NCBI RefSeq assembly: GCF_000422205.1
Contig: NZ_ATHV01000019.1
Location: 62,001-126,000, forward strand
Reading direction: 5' to 3'
DNA from: Desulfovibrio sp. X2
GTDB taxonomy: Bacteria; Desulfobacterota; Desulfovibrionia; Desulfovibrionales; Desulfovibrionaceae
DNA length: 64,000 nt
Position numbers and translations under genes: made by a program. The stretch's first letter is position 1, and the number at the start of each line of letters is the position of its first letter. The notes under the pieces were generated by a model. The model had not been told where the DNA came from and ran no database searches. It was given only the letters and a program-made list of their open reading frames with translations. Positions 22,211-31,309 of the stretch are shown piece after piece.

Positions 22211-24814
22211 ATGGCTCAGATCACGCGAGCCGACTGCGTGGCTTCGGTGAAGGCTGCGGGCATGTCCGAGACGGACGCGCGCGAGATGGTGGACATGGTC
22301 CTGGCGGAACGGGAGCGCCTGCGCGCCCTGGGCCAGACAGACCGCATGGAGAAGCGGTTGGCGGATTTCGTGTCGCGCAAGGCGGAGCAGGCGAAGATCA
22401 CCGCGGCCAAGCAGCGGCAGCAGGCCGCCTTGAACATCCTGCGGCGCCAGGAACTGGACGCCCGCCTCGCGCGCTTCGAGTCCGAGACCGGAGGCAACAC
22501 CGTCGAGGGCATCTTGTCCATGCTTTATGGGTCCTACAAGGAGGCGTTCGACGCTCGCGGATCAGTTTCGCGCGACCGGCTGGCCATTGCCCGGCAGTGG
22601 CTCGGCGGGGCCTTTGCGGAACTCCAGGATCGTGCCCACGTCTTCAAGCTGCTGCGCAGGGACAAGGATTTCCTCGGCGACGTGGTGCGCGAGATGTACG
22701 AGATCAAGCCGGAGGGACGACCGGGCATCACGGGAAGCGATGACGCGCGCTTTGTGGCCTCCATCTTCTCGAAGTACAGCGAGATCGCGCGTCAGCGCCT
22801 AAACGAGGCCGGGGCCATGATCGGCAAGCTCGACGGATGGGCCCCGCAGGAGCACGACGCGGCCAAGATGCTGGAAGCTGGGCATGAGGCGTGGGTCGAG
22901 CGGACCATGCCGCTCCTCGACCTCGAGCGCTCGTTCGAGGGAGCGACGCCGGAGGAGGCCCGGGCCATCCTCGGCGACGTCTACGAGAACATCGTCACCG
23001 GGCGAGGCCAGGCCGTGAGCGCGGCCGAGAAGGGCCAGTTCCTGGGGCCGCGCAACCTGGCGCGGGGCATGGGCAAGAATCGTGTTCTGCACTTCCGCAA
23101 TGCTGACGCCTTCCTCGACTACCACGCGAGCTTCGGACGCGGGAACGTCTTCACCGGCGTGGTCAACCATCTCGACCGGGCGGCGCGCTCTGCCGCGGCC
23201 ATGGAGCGTCTGGGGCCGAACCCGGAAAACATGCTCAAGAGCGTGGTGGAATCCGCGAAGCGCAGGATCCGGCAGGACGCAACTCTCGCTCCCGAAGAGA
23301 AAGCAGCGCGGATTGCCAAGCTCGACCGCAACATCTCCTCGCGCACCGGAAAAATCGGCATCGCCCTGTCCGAGGTCCTGGGGGAAACGCTTATCCCCGA
23401 GTCCGTGAGCGCGGCCAAGGTGGCGAGCAGCGTCCGCGCCGTACAGTCCCTGGCCAAGCTCGGTGGTGCCGTGCTCAGTTCGGTCGCCGATCTCATGACC
23501 TACGCCATGGCCGCGCGCCATGACGGCATGAATCTCTTCGAGGCCTACGGGAAGGCCTTCGCCGCACTCCTCGAGGGCCGCGACACGGGAGAGAAGCGGC
23601 AGATCGCGTCCATGCTCGGGACCATGTTCGACGGCGTGCTCGGGGAGATTTCGGCTCGCTGGCATGCACAGGACTCCATGCCCGGCCAGATGTCTTCCCT
23701 GATGAACACGATGTTCAGAGCCTCCGGTCTGACCTATTGGACCGATGCCCTCAAGGCCGGATACGCGCGCATGTTCTCGTCCCATCTCGCGGACCATACC
23801 AGCAGGACCTGGCCCGAGCTCCCCGAGGAGTTACGCGCCATGTTCCGGCGCCACGGGTGGGAAGAAGCGCAGTGGGAGGCGGTCCGATCCGTCGAGATGC
23901 ACCGCGCCCAGGACGGACGGCTCTACCTGCTCCCGGAGTCGGCGCGGAGGATTCCCGTCGATTCCCTGGACGGGCTGCTCCTGCGCGACCGCCTCACGTC
24001 CCTGGCGCAGCGCTACACTGGCGAGGAGTTCGAGCGTCGGGCGAACATCGCGCGTCAAGATGCACGGAAGCGCCTCGAAACCGACCTCATGGGCATCTAC
24101 GCGGACGAGACCATGAACGCCGTGATTGAGCCTGACGACAGGACCCGTGCCCTCATGCTGCAGGGGACAAAGCCTGGCACTCTGTCCGGCGAGGTGGCAC
24201 GCTTCGTCATGCAGTTCAAGTCCTTCCCCATCGCCTACATGCAACGGATCCTCGGTGGCCAGGTCTACAAGCGCGGCGGGAGCCCGCGCGACCTCGCAGG
24301 AGTCACGCACCTGATCGCAGGATCATTGATCTTCGGCTACGCGGCCATGGTCGCCAAGGACTTCGTGAAGGGAAAGACTCCTCGTGACCCGCAGAAGATG
24401 TCCACATGGATAGCCGCGGCGGCGCAGAGCGGCGGGGCTGGCATCTACGGAGACTATCTGTTCGGCCAGGCCAGCAGGTTCGGAAACTCCCCCCTTGAGA
24501 GCATCGCAGGTCCGACGGCTGGAACCGCGGCCAATGCCATCAGCCTTTGGCAGAAGATGCGCTCCGGGGATGCCAGGGCAGGAGACGCCTTCTATCTCGC
24601 GCTCAACAACACGCCGTTCATCAACCTCTGGTACACACGCGCCGCGCTCGACTACGCGGCTCTCTTCCATGTCCAGGAGATGATGAGCCCCGGCACGCTC
24701 TCCAGACGGGAGAGGCGCATGAAGAAAGAGTTCGGGCAGAAGTATCTTACGCTCCCGATCTTCGGCGACATCACACCATCCCACGTCATCCGATACGGAG
24801 GAGGTTTCCGATGA
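22211..24814 (+). CDS. Large internal virion protein, T7 gp16-like
   Basis: 867 residues, helical, starting one base after the previous stop. Hydrophobic stretches such as LAKLGGAVLSSVADLMTYAMA and VTHLIAGSLIFGYAAMVAKD could insert in the inner membrane. FVMQFKSFPIAYMQRILGG near residue 670 is characteristic of large ejection proteins of this type. Unlike T7 gp16 it shows no N-terminal lytic transglycosylase motif and is shorter than 1318 residues. It likely forms the inner-membrane channel for DNA entry. Confidence 0.7.
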   Translation: MAQITRADCVASVKAAGMSETDAREMVDMVLAERERLRALGQTDRMEKRLADFVSRKAEQAKITAAKQRQQAALNILRRQELDARLARFESETGGNTVEGILSMLYGSYKEAFDARGSVSRDRLAIARQWLGGAFAELQDRAHVFKLLRRDKDFLGDVVREMYEIKPEGRPGITGSDDARFVASIFSKYSEIARQRLNEAGAMIGKLDGWAPQEHDAAKMLEAGHEAWVERTMPLLDLERSFEGATPEEARAILGDVYENIVTGRGQAVSAAEKGQFLGPRNLARGMGKNRVLHFRNADAFLDYHASFGRGNVFTGVVNHLDRAARSAAAMERLGPNPENMLKSVVESAKRRIRQDATLAPEEKAARIAKLDRNISSRTGKIGIALSEVLGETLIPESVSAAKVASSVRAVQSLAKLGGAVLSSVADLMTYAMAARHDGMNLFEAYGKAFAALLEGRDTGEKRQIASMLGTMFDGVLGEISARWHAQDSMPGQMSSLMNTMFRASGLTYWTDALKAGYARMFSSHLADHTSRTWPELPEELRAMFRRHGWEEAQWEAVRSVEMHRAQDGRLYLLPESARRIPVDSLDGLLLRDRLTSLAQRYTGEEFERRANIARQDARKRLETDLMGIYADETMNAVIEPDDRTRALMLQGTKPGTLSGEVARFVMQFKSFPIAYMQRILGGQVYKRGGSPRDLAGVTHLIAGSLIFGYAAMVAKDFVKGKTPRDPQKMSTWIAAAAQSGGAGIYGDYLFGQASRFGNSPLESIAGPTAGTAANAISLWQKMRSGDARAGDAFYLALNNTPFINLWYTRAALDYAALFHVQEMMSPGTLSRRERRMKKEFGQKYLTLPIFGDITPSHVIRYGGGFR

Positions 24815-26208
24815 CCATTGCCACGACCCTGTCGCGCGAACAGTACGCAGGCAACGGCCTGACCACTGCCTGGCCTGTTCCCTTCACCTTCTACGACGCC
24901 GCGGACATCATCGTCGTGGTGTCCGATTCCGACGGAAGCAACCCGCTGACGCTCGAGCTCGGAACGGATTACTCCGTGTCCGGAGGAGACGGACAGAACG
25001 GCGCCGTCCTCTACCCCGTGTCCGGGCCCCCGCTCGCGTCGGGAAAACTCCTGACCCTGTACCGTGACCTCGTGCTCGTGCAGGACCTGGACCTCGTGAA
25101 CCTGGACGGTTTCGACGCCGACCTCGTGGAGCGCCAGTTCGACCGCTCGCGCATGATCGACCAGCAGCTGCAGGAGCAGATCGACCGCTGCGTCAAGGCG
25201 CCGGTCACCGACCCCGAGGCCCTGACCTTCGAGGACATCACGTCCGAGCGCGCGGCGGCTCAGGCCGCGGCTACGGCTGCCCAGAGCGCGCAGGCCGGGG
25301 CCGAGACGGCGCAGGGACTGTCCGAGGCCGCGCGTGACGCCTCCCAGGCCAGCGCCTCGGACGCGGCGACAAGCGCCGCCAGCGCGGCGGACAGCGCGAC
25401 CACGGCGGCAGAGATGGTATCCACGGCGGGGAAAGAGCCGTACGTGGTCACCCTCGAGGCCGGGCAGACTGTCGTCGGCGGCATCCCGTGGACCTGGACC
25501 TCCGGACGCCTGGTCGTGCAGGTCGGCGGCGTTGATCAGTGGCCTGCGCTGGGCGACTACACCGAGGACATCCCCGGACGGGCGATCACGCTCTCCGAGG
25601 CGCCGGGCGCCGGAATCGTAGTCGCCATCTGCACGCTGGAAATCCCGACCCTGGCCGAGGGCGGCAGCGAGGTCATCAGCGTCACCTGGGACCAGGTATC
25701 TGGCAAGCCCTCGTCCTATCCTCCTTCCGCCCACGGGCACGCCATCTCGGACGTGGCCGGGCTGCAGGGCGACCTGGACGCCATCGCTGCCTCTGCTGCT
25801 GCGGCGCAGGCCTCCGCGGACGCTGCCCAGGCCGCGGCCGAGGCTTCCGTGGGCGTGGCGAATCTCGGCTACACGGCCAGCCCGACGCAGGGCGTGGTCA
25901 CGAGCGATACCGGCACGGACGCAACGTTGTCCTTGGCCGACGGCACGAATGCCGGGCTGATGGCCCCGGCTGAGCACACGAAGTTGGCCGGAGTGGCGGC
26001 CGGTGCCACGGCGAACAGCGCCGACAGCTACCTCCTCGACCGCGCGAACCACACCGGGTCGCAGGCCATCAGCACCGTGACCGGCTTGCAGACCGCGCTG
26101 GACGGAAAGGAGGGAACGCTTAACGCGAACCAGAAACGGACGATCACGGTAGGCACGGCGGCGCCGAGCGGCGGAAGTGACGGCGACATCTACTTGCAAT
26201 ACACGTAG
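24811..26208 (+). CDS. Tail fibre protein with T7 gp17-type N-terminus
   Basis: 465 residues; ATG 24811 overlaps the upstream stop. The first 130 residues (YAGNGLTTAWPVPFTFYDA, LTLYRDLVLVQDLDLVNLD) match the tail-attachment domain of T7 gp17-like fibres. An alanine/serine-rich trimeric coiled coil (about 140-210 and 325-345) follows, then a beta-rich part with SAHGHAISDVAGLQGDLDA and HTGSQAISTVTGLQTALDG, which are phage tail repeats. It ends in IYLQYT without an autocleaved chaperone. It carries the later small proteins as probable distal parts. Confidence 0.85.
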   Translation: MTIATTLSREQYAGNGLTTAWPVPFTFYDAADIIVVVSDSDGSNPLTLELGTDYSVSGGDGQNGAVLYPVSGPPLASGKLLTLYRDLVLVQDLDLVNLDGFDADLVERQFDRSRMIDQQLQEQIDRCVKAPVTDPEALTFEDITSERAAAQAAATAAQSAQAGAETAQGLSEAARDASQASASDAATSAASAADSATTAAEMVSTAGKEPYVVTLEAGQTVVGGIPWTWTSGRLVVQVGGVDQWPALGDYTEDIPGRAITLSEAPGAGIVVAICTLEIPTLAEGGSEVISVTWDQVSGKPSSYPPSAHGHAISDVAGLQGDLDAIAASAAAAQASADAAQAAAEASVGVANLGYTASPTQGVVTSDTGTDATLSLADGTNAGLMAPAEHTKLAGVAAGATANSADSYLLDRANHTGSQAISTVTGLQTALDGKEGTLNANQKRTITVGTAAPSGGSDGDIYLQYT

Positions 26209-26215
26209 CGCCCCC

Positions 26216-26395
26216 ATGCTGATTGAACTCGACATCCCGGACCCTTTGGCCGTGGAGTACATTCGCATGTGCATCCGCATGGCCAAGGCTCACCCCAACG
26301 CAACGGACCTGCAGATCATGCGCCATGCGGCGCGCGGATTCGCGGTGAAGTGGACGGGGCAGGAACAACCGATCAACTTGGAGGACACACCGTGA
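26216..26395 (+). CDS. Small helical protein after the tail fibre
   Basis: 59 residues, ATG eight bases after the fibre stop and no clear ribosome site, so coupled translation is likely. It is a single helical domain (LAVEYIRMCIRMAKAHPNAT, LQIMRHAARGFAVKW). GTGA overlap with the next gene. The function is unknown; it may be a fibre-associated or chaperone protein. Confidence 0.5.
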   Translation: MLIELDIPDPLAVEYIRMCIRMAKAHPNATDLQIMRHAARGFAVKWTGQEQPINLEDTP

Positions 26396-26631
26396 CTTGC
26401 GCATTCTTCTCTCCGGTCATCAACTATGGCGGCGAAGAAGGCTCCGAGACTCCCCCCAACTACTGGCCGAAGGCCATGTACTTCCTCGACGGGCTCAATA
26501 TCAACTGCACAACCCGGTCATGGGTCGTCGTGGACAACGTTCCCGTCTCCTGCGAGGTCGTCTGCGATATCGACGAAGCGACGAAGGCGCGGGTGCTCGC
26601 CATTGACGGCGTCTATGAGGTCGATCTGTAA
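26392..26631 (+). CDS. Small tail-region protein
   Basis: 79 residues from GTG 26392, overlapping the upstream stop (GTGA). It has an aromatic N-terminus (FFSPVINYGGEEGSE) and a compact beta/alpha C-terminus (VVVDNVPVSCEVVCDIDEAT, then ARVLAIDGVYEVDL). Overlaps the next ATG by one base. No family was recognised. Confidence 0.5.
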   Translation: MTCAFFSPVINYGGEEGSETPPNYWPKAMYFLDGLNINCTTRSWVVVDNVPVSCEVVCDIDEATKARVLAIDGVYEVDL

Positions 26632-27338
26632 TGTCCACCCTGTGGTATTCCGACTTTTCCGTTACCGACGGGACGGCGTTGGAAAACATCTCACCCACTT
26701 TTTGGGTGAAGGGAAGCGCGTACCAATTCATCACGTCGAGCGGACAGCTCGTCCTTCAAAACTACTCCGCTCCGTACTCCGTTGATCTGGCGTCGCAGCA
26801 GGTCTACGTTGAATTCTCGATCACCTACGCCGGGGGAACAAACCCCCAGATCATTATCGGGATATGCAACTCTGGATCGGCCACCACCACCCCCGACGGT
26901 CCATATGTCGATCTGAATACCGCGGGAAAAATCTACCTCAAGCGCCAGTACGCCACGCTGGCAACCATCAGCTACGCGGCGTGGCTTTCCGTCTCCGGAA
27001 CGCGGATCAAGGTCCGTCTAGAGCAGAATGCGTCGTCGCAGACCATCATCACTGTTTGGGACTCCACAGACGCGCTTGTGGCCTCCCAGACCGTCACCGG
27101 GGTCACTCTTGGCGGCACGTATGCCACCATCTATGGTTATGGATCGACCACAACGCCGCCGAAAGAAGCCCTGGACGAACTCGGGGTCTACGACTACTCG
27201 GCTCCCCCGTCTTCCGGCCTCGTGGTGTATTTGAACGTCGGGGGTACATGGAAGACTTGCACACCATACATCAACGTCGGCGGGACCTGGAAGACCGCAA
27301 CCCCGGCCCTGAATGTCGGCGGGACCTGGAAGCAGTAA
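26631..27338 (+). CDS. Beta-rich distal tail protein with C-terminal 13-residue repeats
   Basis: 235 residues. The first 185 are beta-rich and look like a lectin-type or jelly-roll domain (AYQFITSSGQLVLQNYSAPY, YVEFSITYAG). The C-terminus holds three copies of NVGGTWKT-TPxx with 13-residue period, a motif common at ends of phage tail proteins. The third copy is cut short by TAA at 27336. Probable receptor-contact protein. Neighbouring small ORFs continue the fibre locus. Confidence 0.6.
   Translation: MSTLWYSDFSVTDGTALENISPTFWVKGSAYQFITSSGQLVLQNYSAPYSVDLASQQVYVEFSITYAGGTNPQIIIGICNSGSATTTPDGPYVDLNTAGKIYLKRQYATLATISYAAWLSVSGTRIKVRLEQNASSQTIITVWDSTDALVASQTVTGVTLGGTYATIYGYGSTTTPPKEALDELGVYDYSAPPSSGLVVYLNVGGTWKTCTPYINVGGTWKTATPALNVGGTWKQ
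27234..27332 (+). repeat. 39-bp in-frame tandem repeat at the 3' end of the tail protein gene
   Basis: Units beginning AA(C/T)GTCGG(C/G)GG start at 27234, 27273 and 27312, exactly 39 bp apart, so each unit codes 13 residues without shifting frame. Unit-number change by slippage or recombination would lengthen or shorten the protein tail cleanly. Confidence 0.75.
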
Positions 27339-27354
27339 AGGGCGCCCCCCAAGA

Positions 27355-27450
27355 ATGGGAGACCGCAGCGACGGAACATTGTGGCACAACGTAAATATAT
27401 ACATCAGCGACGGCGTGTCGTGGAATCCGTGCACGCTGCATACTGCGTAG
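27355..27450 (+). pseudogene. Frame-displaced remnant of a tail repeat
   Basis: A 31-codon ORF in another frame from the preceding gene reads HNVNIYISDGVSWNPCTLHT, which resembles the NVGGTWKTCTP repeats just upstream in layout (N-V-x-I/G..W.PCT). It lies 16 bases after the stop of the 235-residue protein, beyond a run of six C. It may be the former end of that protein displaced by an indel, or a separate short peptide. Confidence 0.35.
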
Positions 27451-27461
27451 GAGCGTAAAAC

Positions 27462-28310
27462 GTGAGTAAGATGCCGATCAGCATGGTGGACGGGTTGCCG
27501 GGCGTTATTTCCGGCGTACAAGCTCAGATAGACTCCATCAATTCCGGTAAGCCGCAGACCATCGTCAAGTGCAAACTGGCGTCCGCAGTGGGCTCCCCCT
27601 ACGAAGACCTCGTGACGCCGAACTTCCTTTCCTTCTCAGGGCAGGTCGTCACTCTGTCGGCGGACGCCTCAAACCCTTTCCAGGTCTGCGCCGGAGACGG
27701 GCCGGGGAAAAACAGGCTGAGCGAGGAGCTTACGTCGAACCTGACGTGGACAATTCCGACCACGAACGGCTCGTATTACCTGGCGGTGGATGTGGCCGAG
27801 GACGGCACCCTGAGCGCGGCTGCGCCGACATCCGCGAGTCCGGAGTATTCCAACGCCAGGCGCGTGGGAACAGGCGATGTGTTCCTGATAGCACAGAATA
27901 CGATGCTTAATGCGAGCAATGCAAAGATACATCGTGTTTACGTCGGGTACGTTGGAGTCGTCGGCGGTGTCCTCTCCGCATTGTACATGACACACCCCGG
28001 GGTGACGACGATTATTACCCCGACACCGACCGGAGTGGTCGCACAGCAGATGCAGTACACGATGGCGAATCCGTACTACGGATGCCCCGTGTCACTCGTG
28101 ACGCAGATCAAGGGCGCAAACTGGTTCGACCCGAACTGGGTATTCAACGGGGCTCGGGGCGTCGGCGCGAAGAGCACAATCTACAATAGCACGATCATCA
28201 TGCTGACGGGGCAACCATTTGGATCAGTACCGACAAGTACAGGGGCTCCTGAAGATGGTACGACTATCACCGCTCCATATGCACGAATCATCGTAACGAG
28301 GGGGTTTTAG
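27462..28310 (+). CDS. Distal tail fibre / tip protein
   Basis: 282 residues from GTG 27462 with GGAG 8 bases upstream. The N-terminus (SMVDGLPGVISGVQAQIDSI) is a short coiled attachment segment. The rest is beta-rich (LTSNLTWTIPTTNGSYYLAV, VYVGYVGVVGGVLSALYM). A distal C-terminal part has aromatic/cysteine residues near ANPYYGCPVS. No glycosidase motif was found. Likely contributes to receptor binding. Confidence 0.65.
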   Translation: MSKMPISMVDGLPGVISGVQAQIDSINSGKPQTIVKCKLASAVGSPYEDLVTPNFLSFSGQVVTLSADASNPFQVCAGDGPGKNRLSEELTSNLTWTIPTTNGSYYLAVDVAEDGTLSAAAPTSASPEYSNARRVGTGDVFLIAQNTMLNASNAKIHRVYVGYVGVVGGVLSALYMTHPGVTTIITPTPTGVVAQQMQYTMANPYYGCPVSLVTQIKGANWFDPNWVFNGARGVGAKSTIYNSTIIMLTGQPFGSVPTSTGAPEDGTTITAPYARIIVTRGF

Positions 28311-28697
28311 ATGGAAAACAAAATGTACGGTTTTCCCGGTCAGTCCACCGTGATCGTACTTCTTCCCTACCTCGATCCTCCCGAAGGGGCGATCCCGTGC
28401 CAGCCCAGACCGAGCGACGACGCGATCCTTGGCGCTGATGGTACGTGGGGTCCGTCTGCTCCGTCCTCCATCTCGCGCCGCCAGATTCGCATCTGGATGG
28501 CTATCCACGGAATCCCCGAATCCGACGTGCTCGGCGCAATCGCGGCGCTCGACGACGAAACGACGCGAATGATCGCGAAGATCGCGTGGGAGGAGAGCAT
28601 CACCTACGAACGGACAGACCCCATCCTGCAGGAGATTGCGACCGGGCTCGGTTACTCCGACCTCGCCGTCGTGTTCGCCGAAGCCTCCGAGTACTAG
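28311..28697 (+). CDS. Tail fibre-associated protein, possible assembly factor
   Basis: 128 residues; ATG follows directly on the previous stop with GAGGGGG 6 bases upstream. The N-terminus is proline-rich; the middle (SISRRQIRIWMAIHGIPESD) and C-terminus are helical with TYERTDPILQEIATGLGYSD, a pattern seen at the end of several phage tail loci after fibre genes. A chaperone role is plausible but not shown. Confidence 0.5.
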   Translation: MENKMYGFPGQSTVIVLLPYLDPPEGAIPCQPRPSDDAILGADGTWGPSAPSSISRRQIRIWMAIHGIPESDVLGAIAALDDETTRMIAKIAWEESITYERTDPILQEIATGLGYSDLAVVFAEASEY

Positions 28698-28705
28698 CCA
28701 GGGGA

Positions 28706-28771
28706 ATGGCTCTTCTCGTGTCGCAGGGCATCGTGGCCCCGGAGAGGGCGGACGAGATCATGGCGGTGTAG
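28706..28771 (+). CDS. Very short ORF at the prophage end
   Basis: 21 codons (ALLVSQGIVAPERADEIMAV) with AGGGG directly in front of the ATG. The peptide resembles a helical end of tail proteins; it may be a split-off C-terminus of the preceding gene product. Coding status is doubtful. Confidence 0.25.
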   Translation: MALLVSQGIVAPERADEIMAV

Positions 28772-28807
28772 GCTCAGAGTCCCCCAAGCGAGTCCCCCAG
28801 ACGAAAA

Positions 28808-28842
28808 AAGGGCTTGCGGTTTTCACCGCAAGCCCTTGATTT
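28808..28842. terminator. Bidirectional intrinsic terminator between prophage and tRNA-Ala
   Basis: AAGGGCTTGCGG (28808-28819) pairs fully with CCGCAAGCCCTT (28826-28837) over a 6-base loop, with A-runs before and T-runs after. It can stop both rightward phage transcription and the leftward tRNA transcript, which ends only 4 bases away. Confidence 0.85.
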
Positions 28843-28845
28843 TTC

Positions 28846-28921
28846 TGGTGGAGACGAAGAGATTTGAACTCTCGACCTACGCGTTGCGAACGCGCCGCTC
28901 TCCCAGCTGAGCTACGTCCCC
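28846..28921 (-). tRNA. tRNA-Ala (anticodon CGC), probable phage attachment site
   Basis: 76 nucleotides with encoded CCA. Acceptor arm GGGGACG/CGTCTCC (with one G-T pair), D arm GCTC-GAGC, anticodon loop TTCGCAA, T loop TTCAAAT. Anticodon CGC reads GCG codons. The 3' end faces the prophage, which is the usual direction for integration into a tRNA gene, and the gene is intact. Confidence 0.93.
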
Positions 28922-28934
28922 GTGAGAAGGGGAG

Positions 28935-28963
28935 TATTTAGTCGCAAACCGCATGGAGGTCAA
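28935..28963 (-). promoter_or_regulatory. Promoter of tRNA-Ala
   Basis: On the minus strand TTGACC (28958-28963), 17 bases, TAAATA (28935-28940), about 13 bases before the mature 5' end. A good sigma-70 match. Confidence 0.75.
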
Positions 28964-29010
28964 GGGGCGTTGTGCGCCTTGCGCGCTGTCGGCGCAGGAT
29001 CGGGCGGCGC

Positions 29011-30600
29011 TCAGTCCAGGTCCAGCCAGTCGAGCACCGAGCGCACGCGGTGGCGATAGGTGTGCTTCTCGAAGATTAGCTCGCGCCAGGCCGCGGTCAG
29101 GGTCTCGCGCGAGGTGCGGGAGTTTTTGAACTTCCTGAACAGGCCCGGGATGTCGTCCGGACGGCCGAAGCTGATCTCGCGCCACAGCTCCTCGGGGAAG
29201 ATGGCGAGCCCGGGTGTGGCGTCCGTGAGCAGGAAGCCGCCCGCGGCCCAGACGTCGAAATGGCGCTGCGTGAGCCCGGCGGGCAGAAGCAGGCTCGTGA
29301 CGTTCAGCACCGCGCCCGCCTGGGCGTAGATGTCGGCCAGGGGGCCGTAGTAGTCGACGGGTTCGCGCCTGTCCGTGAGGCCGGGCACCAGGGCGTCCCA
29401 GCCCGCGTCGCCGAAGACCGTGAAGGGTGTCTCCCGAGCCCCGGCCGCGAGGCATCTGGCCCGCCACTCCCGCGCGCACTGCTCGGCCCCGAATCCGGGC
29501 TCGCGCGACTGCCTGCCCGGCCAGAGCAGGCTGCCGAGCCGTTCGGCCCACCAGGCGAAGTCGGGTCGGAATCCTCTGTCCAGGCGCTCGCGGGCCGCCT
29601 CCCAGACGTCCTCCGGGAGCGTTATCCCCGCGAAGAAGCCCGCCTTGTCCGGGAACTCCGAGCGGCCCACGAAGACCAGCCGCTCGGCCAGGCCGTAGTC
29701 GCGGACAGGAGGGGCGCCCTCGGCCTCGGCTACGTCGTCGTTCGTCTCGATTTTTGCGTCGACATTCGCTCCGAAGCCGCGCCAGGCGGCCAGGGGCAGG
29801 TGCAGCACCGCGCGCGCGCCGAGGTCCATGAGGCGCGGGGTGAAGCTGTCGTCCGTGACGCACAGGAGCGCCTTCTTCCAGAAACCCGAGCGCAGGCCGG
29901 AGAGGAGGTGGAAGGGGTTGTCCACGCACCACACTGCCACGGCCGCGCCTGCGGCCTCGAGCAGGTGGAAGGCCTCACCGTGGGCGTCGAGCCCGGCGAA
30001 GTTGAGGCTCAGGAAGAGGGCGGGCGTGGCCTCGCGCAGCAGGCGGGGGAGGTTTTTCGAAAGATCCTCCGGCGCGAGCAGGCGCACGGAGAACCCCTCC
30101 TCGCCGAAGGCGTCGGCCAGCTCGCGCACGAGGAGGCCGTTCTCGCGCGCGGGCAGCCAGACCTCGCGCAGGGCCTCGTGCGCCTGGCCGCGGCCGAGGC
30201 TTGCCACCTGCGCCGCGGCGCGAAGCGGCCCCCAGAACGAGGGGAAGAGCCGCAGGTTCGGGCGGTAGACGAGCACGCGCCTGCCTGCGGCGACGGCCGC
30301 GAGCGCCTTGTCCGGGGACAGGCGCTGCCAGGCGCGGGGCACTGCCTTGCCCCACTCGGGCGGCATCTGCGCCTCGAACTCCGGGCACTCCACGAAGGAG
30401 ACGCCGTCGCGCGGCAGAAGCTCGGCCAGAAGCCCCGGCTCCGGCCCAAGCCCGAGGACCAGGATGTCCTGCCCGGTGCCCATGGCCTCGAACTGCTCCT
30501 CGCCCGCGGGCAGGCTCTGCGGCCTGCCGAGCTCGGCCACGACCTTCAGCCGCTCGGGTCGCGGATCGCCGGGAAGCGGGGCGCGGGGACGCTCGGGCAT
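29011..30600 (-). CDS. CgeB-like glycosyltransferase family protein
   Basis: 529 residues. The C-terminal third ([20 protein letters not shown], then [13 protein letters not shown] and [14 protein letters not shown]) is the conserved end of the CgeB/Glyco_trans_1_2 family, where a donor-site loop is followed by the AAGGFLL motif. The middle holds [17 protein letters not shown], with Rossmann-like strands. The N-terminus ([20 protein letters not shown]) is a second nucleotide-binding-type part. It probably transfers sugars to surface polymers or flagellin; acceptor unknown. It is transcribed away from rlmE, with 67 bp between the starts. Confidence 0.75.
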   Translation of the reverse strand: MPERPRAPLPGDPRPERLKVVAELGRPQSLPAGEEQFEAMGTGQDILVLGLGPEPGLLAELLPRDGVSFVECPEFEAQMPPEWGKAVPRAWQRLSPDKALAAVAAGRRVLVYRPNLRLFPSFWGPLRAAAQVASLGRGQAHEALREVWLPARENGLLVRELADAFGEEGFSVRLLAPEDLSKNLPRLLREATPALFLSLNFAGLDAHGEAFHLLEAAGAAVAVWCVDNPFHLLSGLRSGFWKKALLCVTDDSFTPRLMDLGARAVLHLPLAAWRGFGANVDAKIETNDDVAEAEGAPPVRDYGLAERLVFVGRSEFPDKAGFFAGITLPEDVWEAARERLDRGFRPDFAWWAERLGSLLWPGRQSREPGFGAEQCAREWRARCLAAGARETPFTVFGDAGWDALVPGLTDRREPVDYYGPLADIYAQAGAVLNVTSLLLPAGLTQRHFDVWAAGGFLLTDATPGLAIFPEELWREISFGRPDDIPGLFRKFKNSRTSRETLTAAWRELIFEKHTYRHRVRSVLDWLDLD

Positions 30601-30667
30601 GGGCTATACTCCGGATGGGGTTTCGGCTAGAAGAGGGGATTGTTCACCCCCTACGGCCCGCATACTA

Positions 30668-31297
30668 ATGAAGAACTACCGCGATCATTATTTCAAGAAG
30701 GCCAAGCAGGAGAACTATCCTGCCCGCTCTGTATACAAACTCAAGGAAATCAACAACCGTTTCGGCATCATAAAGCCCGGGATGAAGGTCCTTGACCTCG
30801 GCGCCGCGCCAGGCTCCTGGACGCTGTACGCGGCCCAGAAGGTCGGCCCCTCCGGCAAGGTGCTCGGCTGCGACATCCAGGACACGGACACCGCCTTTCC
30901 GAACAACGCGGTCTTCCTCAAGGAAGACGTCTTCGAGCGCAGCGCGGAGTTCGACGCGCTGCTGGCCGCGGAAGGGCCGTTCGACGCCGTGGTCTCGGAC
31001 ATGGCGCCGCGCACCACGGGCGTGAAGTTCACCGACCAGGCGCGGTCCATGAACTTGTGCGAGGAGGCCCTTGCGCTGGCGCGCCTCGTCCTGCTAAAGG
31101 GCGGCAGCTTCGTCGTGAAGAATTTCGAGGGCCCGGACACCAAGGCCTATGTCGACGAGGTCCGCCGCTCCTTCGCCACGGTCAAGATTTTCAAGCCCAA
31201 GAGTTCGCGCGAGGAGAGCAAGGAGATGTTCATCATCGGCCTCGGCTACAAGGGGCCGGAGACGACCGGCCAGGATGGCGCGAGCCAGGAGAAATAG
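30668..31297 (+). CDS. rlmE: 23S rRNA 2'-O-methyltransferase RlmE (FtsJ/RrmJ)
   Basis: 209 residues, matching the usual length. Methylates U2552 of 23S rRNA in the peptidyl transferase centre using [15 protein letters not shown] holds the first catalytic lysine, [15 protein letters not shown] the SAM-binding loop, [11 protein letters not shown] the aspartate, [11 protein letters not shown] the second lysine and [11 protein letters not shown] the glutamate of the K-D-K-E tetrad. ATG 30668 lacks a clear ribosome site. A TATACT -10-like box lies at 30605-30610. First gene of a run with yebC and ruvCAB, 12 bases before yebC. Confidence 0.92.
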   Translation: MKNYRDHYFKKAKQENYPARSVYKLKEINNRFGIIKPGMKVLDLGAAPGSWTLYAAQKVGPSGKVLGCDIQDTDTAFPNNAVFLKEDVFERSAEFDALLAAEGPFDAVVSDMAPRTTGVKFTDQARSMNLCEEALALARLVLLKGGSFVVKNFEGPDTKAYVDEVRRSFATVKIFKPKSSREESKEMFIIGLGYKGPETTGQDGASQEK

Positions 31298-31309
31298 AGG
31301 AGAGGATTC

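Larger units (their letters stand above)
1..28845. mobile_element. Right part of a podovirus-like prophage ending at tRNA-Ala
   Basis: About forty consecutive plus-strand genes, many overlapping by the 4-base stop/start ATGA or GTGA, follow a podovirus order: replication, lysis, terminase, portal, scaffold, capsid, tail tube, ejection proteins, fibres. The tail tube and ejection genes look T7-like, while the Bbp19- and Bbp16-type proteins recall Bordetella phage BPP-1. The right boundary is inferred from the tRNA-Ala gene whose 3' end starts at 28846, a classic attachment target. The left boundary, integrase and repressor are outside the window. No reverse transcriptase or template repeat of a diversity-generating retroelement is visible. 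The structural genes are all long and open, so the element may be functional. Confidence 0.9.

Noticed and set aside
24811-28771. Diversity-generating retroelement in the tail fibre locus, as in BPP-1
   Set aside because: No reverse transcriptase, Avd-like ORF or pair of near-identical repeats differing at adenines was seen up to the tRNA gene. It could only exist if the parts were outside the window.
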